Under the pieces are notes generated by a model. That model was not told the DNA's origin, did not search any database, and saw nothing but the letters and a program-made list of their open reading frames with translations. DNA of 64,000 nucleotides from Enterobacter genomosp. O. GTDB taxonomy: Bacteria > Pseudomonadota > Gammaproteobacteria > Enterobacterales > Enterobacteriaceae. Within the stretch, counting starts at the first letter, position 1; each line of letters starts with the position of its first letter. The position numbers and the translations under genes were made by a program. Shown one piece after another: positions 11,774-21,599 of this stretch. The stretch lies in contig NZ_LECZ01000025.1 in assembly GCF_001022965.1 (NCBI RefSeq), forward strand, positions 186,001 to 250,000, read 5' to 3'.

Positions 11774-12444
11774 TTTGTCTCTCCAGACGGCGATGGCTGT
11801 GCTGGTGCTGGGGCAGGTGCCGCCGGATCGGTCGGTGCAGCCGCCGCGGCGCCCTCCTCTGTAGGGGCAGCCGCAGGCGTCGTTGGCATATCGCCTGGGG
11901 TGGTAAAGACCCAGCGCCAGGTGTCACCGTTCTCCATGGTCAGCAGCAGCTCCACGCCGTCCGGCTGGTGCGCGGTATCGGGCCACTTGTTCTGCCAGCC
12001 GTCTTTCCAGAAGCGCCACGCCATGGTTTTTACGTCGCTCAGGATCGGCACCTCTTCCGGCTTCACGCCCGCGGGGCTGTCGATAACCGGCCAGATATCC
12101 CGCCACAGTTTTTTGTCCTTCAGCCGCCAGCGCACGCGCTCCAGCTGCACCTGCCCGCTCACGCCGTTCAGGGTGGTCAGCGACAGGGCATCGTCTTTTT
12201 GCTCAAAAACCTCAGGCTCGTTGCGCGGGGCGCGCGCCTGAAGCTGAAAGAAATCGCGCTCCAGCAGGTTATAGGTACGCTGGAGCTGGTTTAATTTGGT
12301 GGCGGCAACATCCGTTGCGTTCGACGTTTTCATGGCGCCGTCCAGGATCTGCCAGGCCAGCGAGCTGATAATGGCGAAGATGGTCAGTGCAATCATGATT
12401 TCCAGCAGGGTAAAACCCTGCTGGCGCTGGATGCGCTTGCTCAT
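11770..12444 (-). CDS. gspJ: Type II secretion minor pseudopilin GspJ
   Basis: A 224-residue minor pseudopilin with processing site RQQG (G10) followed by FTLLEIMIALTIF, so Glu5 of the mature protein is present. GspJ forms the tip complex with GspI and GspK. The C-terminus (about 185-224) is a low-complexity Pro/Ala-rich tail (PTTPAAAPTEEGAAAAAPTD and onward), longer than I would expect and probably disordered. Four-base overlaps link it to gspI and gspK. Confidence 0.92.
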   Translation of the reverse strand: MSKRIQRQQGFTLLEIMIALTIFAIISSLAWQILDGAMKTSNATDVAATKLNQLQRTYNLLERDFFQLQARAPRNEPEVFEQKDDALSLTTLNGVSGQVQLERVRWRLKDKKLWRDIWPVIDSPAGVKPEEVPILSDVKTMAWRFWKDGWQNKWPDTAHQPDGVELLLTMENGDTWRWVFTTPGDMPTTPAAAPTEEGAAAAAPTDPAAPAPAPAQPSPSGETK

Positions 12445-12821
12445 TTTTTCACTCCCGGCTCGGCGACTTGCAGGGACAGCACCGACTTATCGTCATCGCC
12501 TTCGGCATACACCTGGATCTCATCGGCAAAGCGATTTTCCGCGGTTTTGACCCGCTGCTTGTGCCAGGTCCAGTTTCTGCCGCCCATCGTTTCCGTTCCC
12601 GTCTGCATGGCATCCGGGAACGGCGTTTTGCTCAGCTGTGCTTCCACCAGCTGATTTTCGGCCACCCAGCTCGCCTGGAGCGTTTCGCCCAGGCCGTGGG
12701 TAAAGCGCACGTTCAGCGAGACGGAGTTCATCAGCGCCAGCGCGGCCGTGGAAAAAATGACCAGCGCCACCATCACTTCCAGCAGGGTCATGCCCTGCTC
12801 TCTGCCTTTGCGTTTACTCAT
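12441..12821 (-). CDS. gspI: Type II secretion minor pseudopilin GspI
   Basis: A 126-residue minor pseudopilin with processing site REQG (G10) then MTLLEVMVALVIFS, retaining Glu5. GspI is the core of the tip complex that starts pseudopilus assembly. It overlaps gspH by eight bases and gspJ by four. The size is normal for the family. Confidence 0.92.
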   Translation of the reverse strand: MSKRKGREQGMTLLEVMVALVIFSTAALALMNSVSLNVRFTHGLGETLQASWVAENQLVEAQLSKTPFPDAMQTGTETMGGRNWTWHKQRVKTAENRFADEIQVYAEGDDDKSVLSLQVAEPGVKK

Positions 12822-13299
12822 CGTTCTCTACCGACACCGGAGATGCGCCTTGCGACACCACGTTGAAGCGCTGCTTTTTGTCGAAACTTTGCAGGGAGAG
12901 CGTAAAACGGCTGATCTCCCCGTCCGGCAAAAAGACGATTTGTGGCGCGGTGTCCGTCGTGGCGGCAATACGCTGGGGCGAAAGCGACACGTGCATCTCT
13001 TCAGGAAACTGACCGTGGGTGAGAATGCGCCCGGCGGTCAGGGGTTCCCAGTGCCGCTCGCCATCTTTTTTCGCCCAGGTCACCAGCTGATATTCTGACG
13101 TTGTCACCACAAGCCCCACGATATTTCCGTCCATCACGGCACGGTCTGAACCATATTCAACGAGGGCTTTTAACTGTTGACCGAAAATATCTGCGCCACT
13201 GCGCGATGGGATCGTTGATACCACCATCATGGCGCAGGTGGCGAATATCACCAGCGCCAGAATAATTTCCAGCAAGGTAAACCCACGTTGCTTATTCAT
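12814..13299 (-). CDS. gspH: Type II secretion minor pseudopilin GspH
   Basis: A 161-residue pseudopilin with a very short leader (MNKQRG), cleaved after G6 before FTLLEIILALVIFA; Glu5 is present. GspH links the tip complex to the GspG filament. Its start shares one base with the gspG stop (TAATG), the tight packing seen across this operon. Confidence 0.92.
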   Translation of the reverse strand: MNKQRGFTLLEIILALVIFATCAMMVVSTIPSRSGADIFGQQLKALVEYGSDRAVMDGNIVGLVVTTSEYQLVTWAKKDGERHWEPLTAGRILTHGQFPEEMHVSLSPQRIAATTDTAPQIVFLPDGEISRFTLSLQSFDKKQRFNVVSQGASPVSVENDE

Positions 13300-13748
13300 T
13301 ACTTATCTTTTTTATCTAAAGACCAGTTGGTAATATCGTCAGCCGTATTGGCTTCGGCATCCGGGCCCGCAGAGAAAACATCTACCGCGCCATGTTCACC
13401 AGGGCTGACGAGGATGTAATCGTTACCCCATGGATCCTGCGGCAGGCGGCGAATATAGCCGTCGTCACGGTAGTTTTTCGGGATCGGCGCGATTTCCGGT
13501 TTGGTCACCAGCGCCTGCAGGCCCTGCTCGGTTGTCGGATAACGGTGGTTATCCAGCTTGTACATATCCAGTGAACCTTCCAGCGCCACAATATCGCTGG
13601 TGGCTTTCTGGGCATCCGCCTTTTCTTTATTTCCCATTAAATTTGGCACCACCATACTGGCGAGAACGCCGAGAATAACGATAACCACCATTAATTCGAG
13701 CAAAGTAAACCCGGCCTGATGTTTCAGGCTATTTCGTTTTAAAGACAT
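13299..13748 (-). CDS. gspG: Type II secretion major pseudopilin GspG
   Basis: A 149-residue major pseudopilin that builds the periplasmic pseudopilus. The leader ends at G13 and mature FTLLELMVVIVILG keeps Glu5. The globular part contains the well-conserved RYPTTEQGLQALV and PQDPWGNDY stretches. The acidic C-terminal loop (AGPDAEANTADDITNW) matches the calcium-binding site of GspG proteins. It is the best conserved pseudopilin here and strongly supports a bona fide T2SS. Confidence 0.96.
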   Translation of the reverse strand: MSLKRNSLKHQAGFTLLELMVVIVILGVLASMVVPNLMGNKEKADAQKATSDIVALEGSLDMYKLDNHRYPTTEQGLQALVTKPEIAPIPKNYRDDGYIRRLPQDPWGNDYILVSPGEHGAVDVFSAGPDAEANTADDITNWSLDKKDK

Positions 13749-13750
13749 AT

Positions 13751-14959
13751 TTAACCCACCATATTATTGAGCTGAAGAAGCGGCTGTAATATTGACAGTA
13801 CGATAAATAAAACCACTGTCGCCATTGTCACCACCAGTGCCGGTTCAAAGACCGACAGTGTTAACGTAATTCGATGTTGCAGTGCCGATTCCTGGTTTTC
13901 CGCGGCGCGATCCATTAATGAACCTAATTCCCCGCTCTCTTCGCCGGAGGCAATCATGTAAAGCATGGTTGGCGGAAAGAGCTTCGCCTGGTCCAGCGCG
14001 TTATACAGGGACGCCCCCTGACGTACGGTATCTGCCGCCTGCTCCAGCACCTGCCGGGCATAGAGGTTTTCAATCCCGTCCATCGCGATATACATCCCCT
14101 CGAGCAGCGGAACGCTGCTGGCCTGCAGGATGCTGAGCGTGCGGATATAGCGCGCGCTGTTGATGGCGCAGACCAGCTTTTTGATCGGCGAGCCGTTCAC
14201 CAGCCAGCTGTTCCAGCGAAAACGGTTCGCCTTTTTCTTCACCCAGGCCTTAAAGCCGACAGCCGCGCCGAACAGGCCTCCGGCAATATAGATCCCGTAC
14301 GCCTGCAGGAAATCGCTCACCGCGATCAGCGTGCGGGTGGTGATCGGCAGCTGCTGCTTCATGTGTACAAACTGCTCGATCACCTGCGGCACCACCGCCA
14401 CCAGCAGGATGGAGATCACCGCCACGGCGACCACCGTCAGGGTGATGGGGTAGACCATCGCCTGGGTCAGCTTGCTTTTCATCTTCTGGCGCTGCTCGTT
14501 GTACTCCGCCAGCTTCTCCAGCACATCGCCCAGGTGACCGGTTTTCTCCCCGGCCATCACCAGCGTGCAGTACAGCTTGTCGAAGGTGCGCGGGAACTGG
14601 CTGAAGGCGTCAAACAGCGTGTGGCCTTCCACCACTTTCTCGCGAATTTCAACCACCATCGCCGCCAGCTTTTTGTCTTCCGTCTGCTTCGAAATCGCCT
14701 TCAGGGCGCTCTCCAGCGGCAGCGACGCGTTAACCAGCGTCGACAGCTGACGGGTAAACATCGACAGCACCGGCACAGAGAGTTTGGCCCCGGTTTTGGC
14801 TTTGGCGCTGGCCGCCTTTTCGCTAGTAACCGCGATCGTTACCGGCATCAGTTTTTGCTCGCGCAGCGCCTGGCGCACCTGCTTTGGCCCTTCCGCCTGC
14901 AGCGTGCCGCGCTGGGTTTTCCCGGCGGCATCGGTGGCGGTCCACGCGTAGAAAGCCAT
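13751..14959 (-). CDS. gspF: Type II secretion inner-membrane platform protein GspF
   Basis: A 402-residue polytopic protein with two homologous GspF/PilC cytoplasmic domains (about 70-195 and 272-395) and predicted membrane helices near 170-195, 220-240 and 372-395. It sits at the centre of the assembly platform and couples GspE to pseudopilus growth. The ATG overlaps the gspE stop by one base. The length is normal. Confidence 0.94.
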   Translation of the reverse strand: MAFYAWTATDAAGKTQRGTLQAEGPKQVRQALREQKLMPVTIAVTSEKAASAKAKTGAKLSVPVLSMFTRQLSTLVNASLPLESALKAISKQTEDKKLAAMVVEIREKVVEGHTLFDAFSQFPRTFDKLYCTLVMAGEKTGHLGDVLEKLAEYNEQRQKMKSKLTQAMVYPITLTVVAVAVISILLVAVVPQVIEQFVHMKQQLPITTRTLIAVSDFLQAYGIYIAGGLFGAAVGFKAWVKKKANRFRWNSWLVNGSPIKKLVCAINSARYIRTLSILQASSVPLLEGMYIAMDGIENLYARQVLEQAADTVRQGASLYNALDQAKLFPPTMLYMIASGEESGELGSLMDRAAENQESALQHRITLTLSVFEPALVVTMATVVLFIVLSILQPLLQLNNMVG

Positions 14960-16437
14960 TATTCATCGCCTCCACGCTCGGCGGTCACGCGCATCACCTC
15001 TTCCAGCGAGGTGACGCCGCTGATGACCTTCATCAGGCCGTTTTCGCGCAGGCTGTAGGCCTGCTTGAACAGCTCGGTCTCGATGGACATCTCGTCTTTG
15101 TCTTCATGGATGGCGCGGCGCATGGTGCTGTCGACCACCAGAAACTCGTGGATCCCCGCGCGTCCCTGGTAGCCGCTCTGGCGACAATGCTCACAGCCCA
15201 CGGCGCGATAAATCGCTTTCGGCGGGGTATCCATAAAGCTGAATAACGCCTTTTCATTGTCATCCAGCGAACTGGTGGTACGGCAGTGCGGACACAGCCG
15301 ACGCACCAGACGCTGGGCAATGACGCCAAGTAACGACGATCCAATCAAAAATGACTCCAGGCCCATATCCCGCAGACGGGTAATGGCCCCCGCCGCACTG
15401 TTGGTGTGCAGCGTAGACATGACCAGGTGACCGGTGAGCGACGCCTGAACCGCAATTTGCGCGGTTTCGCCGTCACGGATTTCCCCGATCATCACCACGT
15501 CCGGATCCTGACGCAAAATGGCGCGCAGGCCGCGGGCAAAGGTCATGTCCACGCGCGGGTTGACCTGCGTCTGTCCCACCCCTTCCAGCTCGTATTCAAT
15601 CGGATCTTCAACGGTCAGAATGTTGCGTTCATGCCCGTTCAGCGCCGAGAGAATGGCGTACAGGGTGGTACTTTTACCGGAGCCTGTCGGCCCGGTGACC
15701 AGGATAATGCCGTGCGGGCGGCCAATCAGCCCTTTCAGTTTTTCCAGCTCTTCATCAATGAGTCCGAGCTTGTTGATGTCCGGCTTCAGGTTGCTTTTGT
15801 CGAGCAGACGCATAACCACGCGTTCGCCGTACTGCGACGGAATGGTCGACACGCGCACGTCGATGGCCTTGCGGCCAATACGCAGTGAGATACGGCCATC
15901 CTGCGGCAGACGTTTTTCGGCGATGTCGAGCTTCGACATAACCTTAATACGCGATACCAGCAGCGGCGCGAGCTTGCGCGCTGGCTGCAGCACCGGGCGC
16001 AGCACGCCGTCAACGCGAAAACGGATGCTCAGCGTGCGCTCGAAGGTTTCGATATGGATATCCGACGCGCCGTCTTTGACCGCTTCGCCAAGAATGGCGT
16101 TGATCAGGCGGATCACCGGCGAGTTTTCGTCGTTATCGAGCAGATCTTCGTTGTCCGGGATCTCCTCGGTTAACGCCATCAAATCGATATCCGCATCCAT
16201 ATCATCGACCAGCTGCTGTGAAACGCCGCTACTCTGCTGCCAGATTTTGCCCAGCATTTCATCGAACGCTTCAGCGCTCAGCGTCTGGGGCACGAACGCG
16301 CGCCCCAGCACCCGGCGCATCTCCAGCAGCGCAAACGCAGGCACGCCCTCACGGATATAGACCGTGTCTTCCCAGAACAGGATGCCGTGATCCTTTGCAA
16401 AGCTGCTGGTGCAAAGCTGTTTTGTCAGTTCATCCAC
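14959..16437 (-). CDS. gspE: Type II secretion ATPase GspE
   Basis: A 492-residue cytoplasmic hexameric ATPase that drives pseudopilus assembly. Visible are Walker [10 protein letters not shown] (249-257), the Asp and His boxes, a Walker B region ([12 protein letters not shown], about 311-322) and the zinc-binding cysteines C382/C385 and C415/C418 typical of GspE. The start is GTG, supported by a strong GGAGGTGA site lying between it and the gspD stop. No inactivating change is seen, so the energy source of the system looks intact. Confidence 0.95.
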   Translation of the reverse strand: MDELTKQLCTSSFAKDHGILFWEDTVYIREGVPAFALLEMRRVLGRAFVPQTLSAEAFDEMLGKIWQQSSGVSQQLVDDMDADIDLMALTEEIPDNEDLLDNDENSPVIRLINAILGEAVKDGASDIHIETFERTLSIRFRVDGVLRPVLQPARKLAPLLVSRIKVMSKLDIAEKRLPQDGRISLRIGRKAIDVRVSTIPSQYGERVVMRLLDKSNLKPDINKLGLIDEELEKLKGLIGRPHGIILVTGPTGSGKSTTLYAILSALNGHERNILTVEDPIEYELEGVGQTQVNPRVDMTFARGLRAILRQDPDVVMIGEIRDGETAQIAVQASLTGHLVMSTLHTNSAAGAITRLRDMGLESFLIGSSLLGVIAQRLVRRLCPHCRTTSSLDDNEKALFSFMDTPPKAIYRAVGCEHCRQSGYQGRAGIHEFLVVDSTMRRAIHEDKDEMSIETELFKQAYSLRENGLMKVISGVTSLEEVMRVTAERGGDE

Positions 16438-16450
16438 GCATCACCTCCGC

Positions 16451-18394
16451 TTACTCTTTGAACGGGTTGCGGGACGCTGACGATGAGGTCGCCGGAGCCG
16501 TTACGCCCACTGGCGTTGAATGATCCTGCTTCGGGAAGGCCGGAAGGACCGGGACATCATTGTTTTCAACAATACCCAGCTTCTTCTCTTCCATACGCTG
16601 CTGCTGACGCGCACGCATCTGATCGTATTTCTCTTTCGTCGCCGCGCTGTAGTTGTCGTCATCACGCAGTACGGTGGTATGGATAAATACCATCAGGTTG
16701 CGCTTCGACGTGTCCTGCGAGGTGTAACGGAACAGCTGTCCCACCAGCGGAAGATCGCCGAGCAGCGGCACTTTCGAGACGTTCTGCTTATTGACGTTCT
16801 CCATCAGCCCGCCCAGCACCACCGTCTGCCCGCTGTGGACCATCACTTCGTTGTTGATGGTGCGGGTATTGAAGGTTGGGCCCAGGCTGGCGTCTGTGGT
16901 TGCGCTGGCGTCGACGCTGGAGACTTCCTGCTCGATCTTCAGGTGGATCATGTCCCCGTCGTTGATCTGCGGAACAATCTTCAGCTTGGTACCGACGGTT
17001 TTACGCTCAACCGAGTTAAAGACGTTATCGCCGCTGGTGGTCTGGGAACCGGACAGCACCGGCACGTCCTGACCGACGTTGAACGACGCTTCTTTGTTAT
17101 CAAGCGTTACCACGCTTGGCGTGGAGAGAATGTCGTTTTTCCCGGTGGTAGAGAGCGCCGTCATCAGCGCGCCAAAGTCACCGTTAAAGAAGCCGGTCGC
17201 CAGGCCCGTGAAGCTGGCCGTTTTGATCGACTTGTTCTTGATCTGGCTGATCGGCAGACCGGTTGAGCCAAACTGCACGCCACCGTGCGAGCTGGTCCAC
17301 TGCACGCCCAGATCCATGCCGTTACCGTCCTGTACTTCAGCAATGATGGCTTCCACCAGCACCTGCGGACGGCGAATATCCAGCTTGTCGATCACCTTCT
17401 CCAGGGAGTTCATGACGTTTGGCTGAGCGGTGATCACCAGCGAGTTGGTAGACTCGTCGGCGGTGATATTCAGGTCGCTTGACGACGTTGAGACAGTTTT
17501 GCTTTTCGGCGTCCCTGCTTTGTCTTTCAGCTGTTCGCCAATACCGGTCAGCACCGGCACCACTTTCGAGGCGTTGGCGTATTTCAGTTAGAAGACGCGG
17601 GTGTTGCCCTCGTTATTCTGCTCGCGATCGAGCTGGCCAATCAGCGAACGGGTACGCGCACGCGCATCTTCGGTGCCGCTGATCACCAGGCTGTTGGTTT
17701 CGTCATCGGCCACCACTTTGGTCGCCAGCTGCGGCGCGTTCTGCCCTTTCTGCTCTTCGTTGTTGAGGTTGTTCAACATATCGGAAAGCTCTTTGGCGGA
17801 GGCAAAGCGCAGAGGCACGATTTCACGGCGCTGCATGCCGGAACGATCCACGCGCTCAACCAGATCCACCAGGCGGTTAACCACCGAGGCTTTACCGGTT
17901 AACAGCAGCACGTTGGACGGCTCGAAATGCACCACGTTACCAATACCGGAGGCATCGTTCAGCTGACGCAGCAGCGGAGCCAGCTCGCGCACCGGCACGT
18001 TTTCCATGCGCACCACGCGGGTGATGATCTCATCCCCTTTGCCCGGGTTTTTGCTGTCGGCCACCGGAACACCGGCAGTACGCGCCACGCTTGAGCGCAC
18101 CACTTTGACCATGCCGTTATCCATCGGGATAACCGACAGACCATAGAGATCCAGCACGCTCAGGAAGAACTGATAATATTCATCTTCCGACAGCACGTTA
18201 TAGGTTCTCACCGACACGGTGCCCTGAACGGACGGGTCGACGAGAATGGTTTTATTCAGATTGCGACCTACCGTATCGATAAATTCGCGAATATCAGTAT
18301 TTTTAAAGCTGGCGCTAAAGTTAGCTGCAAGCAGCGAACTGGAATATAACGACAATGCGGTCAGCGCCACGCACGCCCACGGAAATTTCTTCAT
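16451..18394 (-). pseudogene. gspD: Secretin GspD, interrupted by an in-frame ochre codon
   Basis: This is the outer-membrane secretin gene. It is one frame of 648 codons, but codon 269 (17588-17590) reads TAA. On both sides the reading frame and homology continue: RVF, stop, LKYANAS, where homologues have RVFYLKYA. One base change from TAC or TAT explains it. The N-terminal part (signal peptide, N0, N1 and about N2) would be made as a 268-residue fragment. The N3 and beta-barrel secretin domains lie beyond the stop. A GTG at 17563 could open the second part but has no leader, so it is not a separate gene. The ATG at 18394 follows gspC by 12 bases. Possible readings are recent inactivation, nonsense suppression or a sequence error. 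Confidence 0.9.
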
Positions 18395-18406
18395 GATGTA
18401 CACTTG

Positions 18407-19180
18407 TTAATTGTTTAAAACATTAACCCGAATATTTTCAAGGTGAGCGTGCCGTCTTACGACGACCTCCGCCTCTTTCATTTTCGACCAGTTGGCGATG
18501 ATATTTTTCGCCTGCGCTTCTTTCGTCATATCGACGTCGTTGACTTTCACTACCACATCCCCTTTTTCCAGCCCTGTATCGCTGTAAAAAGGAGACGCAT
18601 TCCGTGGATTAATATTAAAGCCTTCCAGTTGGCCCTTATCGATTAACGGTTTTAACACCAGATAATCATCGAGATGCAGACTGTCGGCGCCTGCATCTTT
18701 TTTCGATTTGGTAACCGGGCCGCTGTCTACGCCGCCCTTAAAATAAGCCGGTTTCTTGAGGGCCAGCGTCTGTTTCGCCCCCTCGTACTGCACAACCACA
18801 TTATCTTTATTAATTTCATCTATATAAGCGCCATCGAAACCCACCAGCGACTCCCCTTCCCGGTAGCTCTGCTGCCCGGCTGGGGTCTTGATCACGGCAA
18901 ACGACAGCCATGATTCATCGCTGCGAATAATGCCTTCGATTTCTGCTGATAACGGCGCTTTTGTTGCAACAGGCGCGTCGCTTTGACGCACTGCCGCGGT
19001 GAAAAGGCCAAAGTTTTTTTCAGCGTCACGTTTTTTTAGCGCCGGCTTATCTGCATTCGCTAACTTATTCGTAACTTTCTTATAATCTTTATAAACGACA
19101 TAACCCTGCTGGCTGCAAAATATCAGCATGACAAGCATAATGCAGGGTGTCATTACACGGGAAAGGAGTGCGTTCCTCAT
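18407..19180 (-). CDS. gspC: Type II secretion protein GspC
   Basis: A 257-residue inner-membrane protein that connects the platform to the secretin N0 domain. It has a short N-terminus, one transmembrane helix (about 10-27), a periplasmic homology region (about 80-170) and a C-terminal PDZ-like domain (about 185-255; SDTGLEKGDVVVKVN). PDZ-type GspC proteins occur in the Pul/Out/K-12 Gsp class. It is the first gene of the minus-strand operon, divergent from gspA across a 257-base spacer. Confidence 0.92.
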   Translation of the reverse strand: MRNALLSRVMTPCIMLVMLIFCSQQGYVVYKDYKKVTNKLANADKPALKKRDAEKNFGLFTAAVRQSDAPVATKAPLSAEIEGIIRSDESWLSFAVIKTPAGQQSYREGESLVGFDGAYIDEINKDNVVVQYEGAKQTLALKKPAYFKGGVDSGPVTKSKKDAGADSLHLDDYLVLKPLIDKGQLEGFNINPRNASPFYSDTGLEKGDVVVKVNDVDMTKEAQAKNIIANWSKMKEAEVVVRRHAHLENIRVNVLNN

Positions 19181-19437
19181 TATTTATCCGGCCTTTTAGC
19201 AAAGCAGTCATTCGCAGCGACGTGCTGCATCACTTAGTGGGCTAATAATAATCAGCCCTTTTAATATCGACTAACTGCTTCGCTATTAACTTTAATAAAG
19301 AAAATGATTGACCGGGAAAAAGAGGAATGTTAGAGCCCGACGGCAGGTTATTTTTACTCTGGTGTTAAATTGACCAGGACTGGTGCATCCCGTACTTTTC
19401 GCCCATTGCTATTAAAGAGAAGAGACGGTCAGTCGCT
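19181..19437. promoter_or_regulatory. Divergent regulatory region gspC / gspA
   Basis: A 257-base spacer, richer in A/T than the flanking genes, must hold promoters for both the gspC-O operon and gspAB. I see A/T-rich runs around 19240-19310 but no clear activator site. The equivalent E. coli gsp promoters are silenced by H-NS; AT-richness here would fit the same control (inference). Confidence 0.5.
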
Positions 19438-20991
19438 ATGTATCAGAGTCATTTTAAATTCAGTACCCCTCCGTTCAGAACAATCACCCGTAAAACGGGC
19501 GATTTTCTGGTGCCTTATCATCAGGATGTGTTCAATCTTCTGAAAGAAAAAAGCCAGCAGGCAGGGATCACCGGGCTCTTTTACCACGACAGTGAACTGC
19601 TGGGGCAGTTCAGCGATGCGCTGAAGAGCAGCAGCGCCGTCGTCTCAATTAACGCGTTTCCAAAGCTGAGCGCCAACAGCCTGCTGTATAAGCTCAACCC
19701 GTCGGCGAAAGAGAGCAAAAATAAGCTGCAGTCCGTGGATGCCGTGCTGCGCCAGTGGCGAGATACCCGTGCAGCGCAAAAGGTGCTGGTCATCACGCAC
19801 GCTGAGGCGATGAAGAACAACAGCTACGATGTGCTGGCCATGCTCCTGACGCGTGCTCAAGAGCTGGACGTGCGTTTGTCGGTCATTCTGATGGGTAGTG
19901 AAGATCGGGAGACGATGCTGACAGACTCCGCGCTGCAGGAATTTGTCCTGACCAGCCACACCCTGCGCAACCTGACCTGCCGCGAATTCCTGAGCTACGT
20001 TGACGCCCAGTGCCAGGAGCACGGCGCTGACGTCTCCCCGCTGACGCCCGCTCGCGTGAAAAAGATCCACGCCCTGACCAAAGGCAACACCAGCAAGCTG
20101 AACGAGCTGGCGCACCTCTCCATGCTGGCCGCGTGGACCGAACGCGCGCCAAACGTCGGGCCGCGTCATTTGCGCCTGGCCACCGGTGAAGTGCTTCCGG
20201 CACCGAAACGCGGCAAAGCACTGGCCTCCATCGGGCTGTTCGCCTCCGTGCTGTTCGCCGCCTGCGGCTGGATGATGACCTCATCCATCACGGCAAAACT
20301 GCCGGTCGCGCTACCGGTACCGGCCAGCTGGAAACAGCCGGCTAAAACGCCAGACGCGCCGGTATTGCCGGTCATCGAACAAGAAGTGGTAAACCAGCCT
20401 GATGCCATGCACCAGCTGTACGCCATGTGGGGGTATGACGCGTCAGCAGACGACGCGCTGTGTCAGAATGCGGCAAAAGTGAACCTGATGTGTAAACAGG
20501 GCAATGCCACCCTGGACTCGCTGGCGAATGATGGCTATCCGTGGGTCAGCGAAATAAAAACGGGCGATCATATTAACTACGCCGTGGTGGCGCGCGCGGG
20601 GAAAGAGACCCTCGACCTGCTGATGAATAACCGAACCTGGCAGGTGAGCCGCACCTGGTATAACCAGCACGCGACGGGCAATTACACCCTCCTGCATCGC
20701 CTGACTCCGGAAGGCAAAGACGAAATTACCGCCGCCAGCGGCAGTAAAGATCTCGAATGGCTGGATCAGCAGCTGAGCGTGGCGCTGGGCGAAAGCGAAA
20801 CGCACGATAAAAACTGGACGGCGGAGCTGATGAAACGCACCCGCGAATTCCAGCAGAAAATGCACCTTCACGTCGACGGTATTCCGGGCGAAGACACGCT
20901 GATGCAGCTGATGCGCGAAACCCATACCACGCCGAGCGTGTTGATCCAGACAACCCAGGCCAACCCGACTACGCAAGAGAAACACGCATAA
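19438..20991 (+). CDS. gspA: GspA (ExeA-like) with degenerate AAA domain and peptidoglycan-binding domain
   Basis: A 517-residue inner-membrane protein that works with GspB to place the secretin across the peptidoglycan. Order: AAA-like domain (about 25-250), one transmembrane helix (about 262-280), a periplasmic region with a C39-peptidase-like fold (about 325-425), and a C-terminal peptidoglycan-binding domain (about 459-495, FQQKMHLHVDGIPGEDTLMQL minus its last residue). The P-loop is absent: residues 43-55 read GITGLFYHDSELL where GxxGxGKT is expected, and the Walker B position reads VLVITHAEA. It therefore looks like a pseudo-ATPase. Its TAATG junction couples it to gspB. Confidence 0.88.
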   Translation: MYQSHFKFSTPPFRTITRKTGDFLVPYHQDVFNLLKEKSQQAGITGLFYHDSELLGQFSDALKSSSAVVSINAFPKLSANSLLYKLNPSAKESKNKLQSVDAVLRQWRDTRAAQKVLVITHAEAMKNNSYDVLAMLLTRAQELDVRLSVILMGSEDRETMLTDSALQEFVLTSHTLRNLTCREFLSYVDAQCQEHGADVSPLTPARVKKIHALTKGNTSKLNELAHLSMLAAWTERAPNVGPRHLRLATGEVLPAPKRGKALASIGLFASVLFAACGWMMTSSITAKLPVALPVPASWKQPAKTPDAPVLPVIEQEVVNQPDAMHQLYAMWGYDASADDALCQNAAKVNLMCKQGNATLDSLANDGYPWVSEIKTGDHINYAVVARAGKETLDLLMNNRTWQVSRTWYNQHATGNYTLLHRLTPEGKDEITAASGSKDLEWLDQQLSVALGESETHDKNWTAELMKRTREFQQKMHLHVDGIPGEDTLMQLMRETHTTPSVLIQTTQANPTTQEKHA

Positions 20992-21599
20992 TGTCTACCA
21001 TCTGCCTTGCTGCCCAGCGCAGCTATACCACCGGGGAGCCGGTCTGGTTCTCATGGCGTTTACCGTCGTTCAGTAAAATCCTCAGCGTAACCACGCTGTG
21101 GTGTCTTGGGCTGTGTGCACTGATCGCAGCCGGACTTTATGCGCACGTTTACTGGAATTTGCGCCACCCGGCGCCCGTGATAAAAAAGGTGAGCGTGGCG
21201 AAACCGGAAACCACGCTGTCTGATATGCATTACGTGTACGTGACGAAGCCGTTCCCGCATCCGCATCCAAAACCCCAGCCGCTAAAAATGCAGGAAAATT
21301 TGCCGCCGATGGACAGTATGCCCATAAATAGCGACGAAAATGACTGGCAGCAGGCACCCGATGGCGCGTTACCGGATAGCCCGGCCACGCATGACACCTC
21401 GCGCGATACCTTACCCGGCACCGAGGCACACGAACAGGCGATGAAATCGGATGACGACAGCGCGTTAAAAGAGTTGTTTATGCAGGCGTTAAAACAGCAG
21501 CAGGATGATATGTCGAAGGGAAAAATGCCCGCGCCACCGGTTGATGAAACGCAGAAGGCGTCTCCTTCTGTCATAAAAGGAGACGCCGGAGGGGATTAA
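20991..21599 (+). CDS. gspB: Type II secretion protein GspB
   Basis: A 202-residue bitopic protein with a cytoplasmic N-terminus, one membrane helix (about 33-51), and a Pro/His-rich periplasmic segment (about 84-98, KPFPHPHPKPQP) that may span the periplasm. GspB/OutB/ExeB partners GspA and contacts the secretin. The usual C-terminal HR domain is short or divergent; after about 100 the sequence is low-complexity and acidic. The call rests largely on topology and coupling to gspA. Its stop overlaps the convergent regulator gene by four bases. Confidence 0.8.
   Translation: MSTICLAAQRSYTTGEPVWFSWRLPSFSKILSVTTLWCLGLCALIAAGLYAHVYWNLRHPAPVIKKVSVAKPETTLSDMHYVYVTKPFPHPHPKPQPLKMQENLPPMDSMPINSDENDWQQAPDGALPDSPATHDTSRDTLPGTEAHEQAMKSDDDSALKELFMQALKQQQDDMSKGKMPAPPVDETQKASPSVIKGDAGGD

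Noticed and set aside
16451..17563. A separate 370-codon gene starting at GTG 17563
   Set aside because: It is in the same frame as the upstream gspD part and begins in the middle of a conserved secretin segment, with no signal peptide or ribosome site. It is the 3' portion of interrupted gspD.
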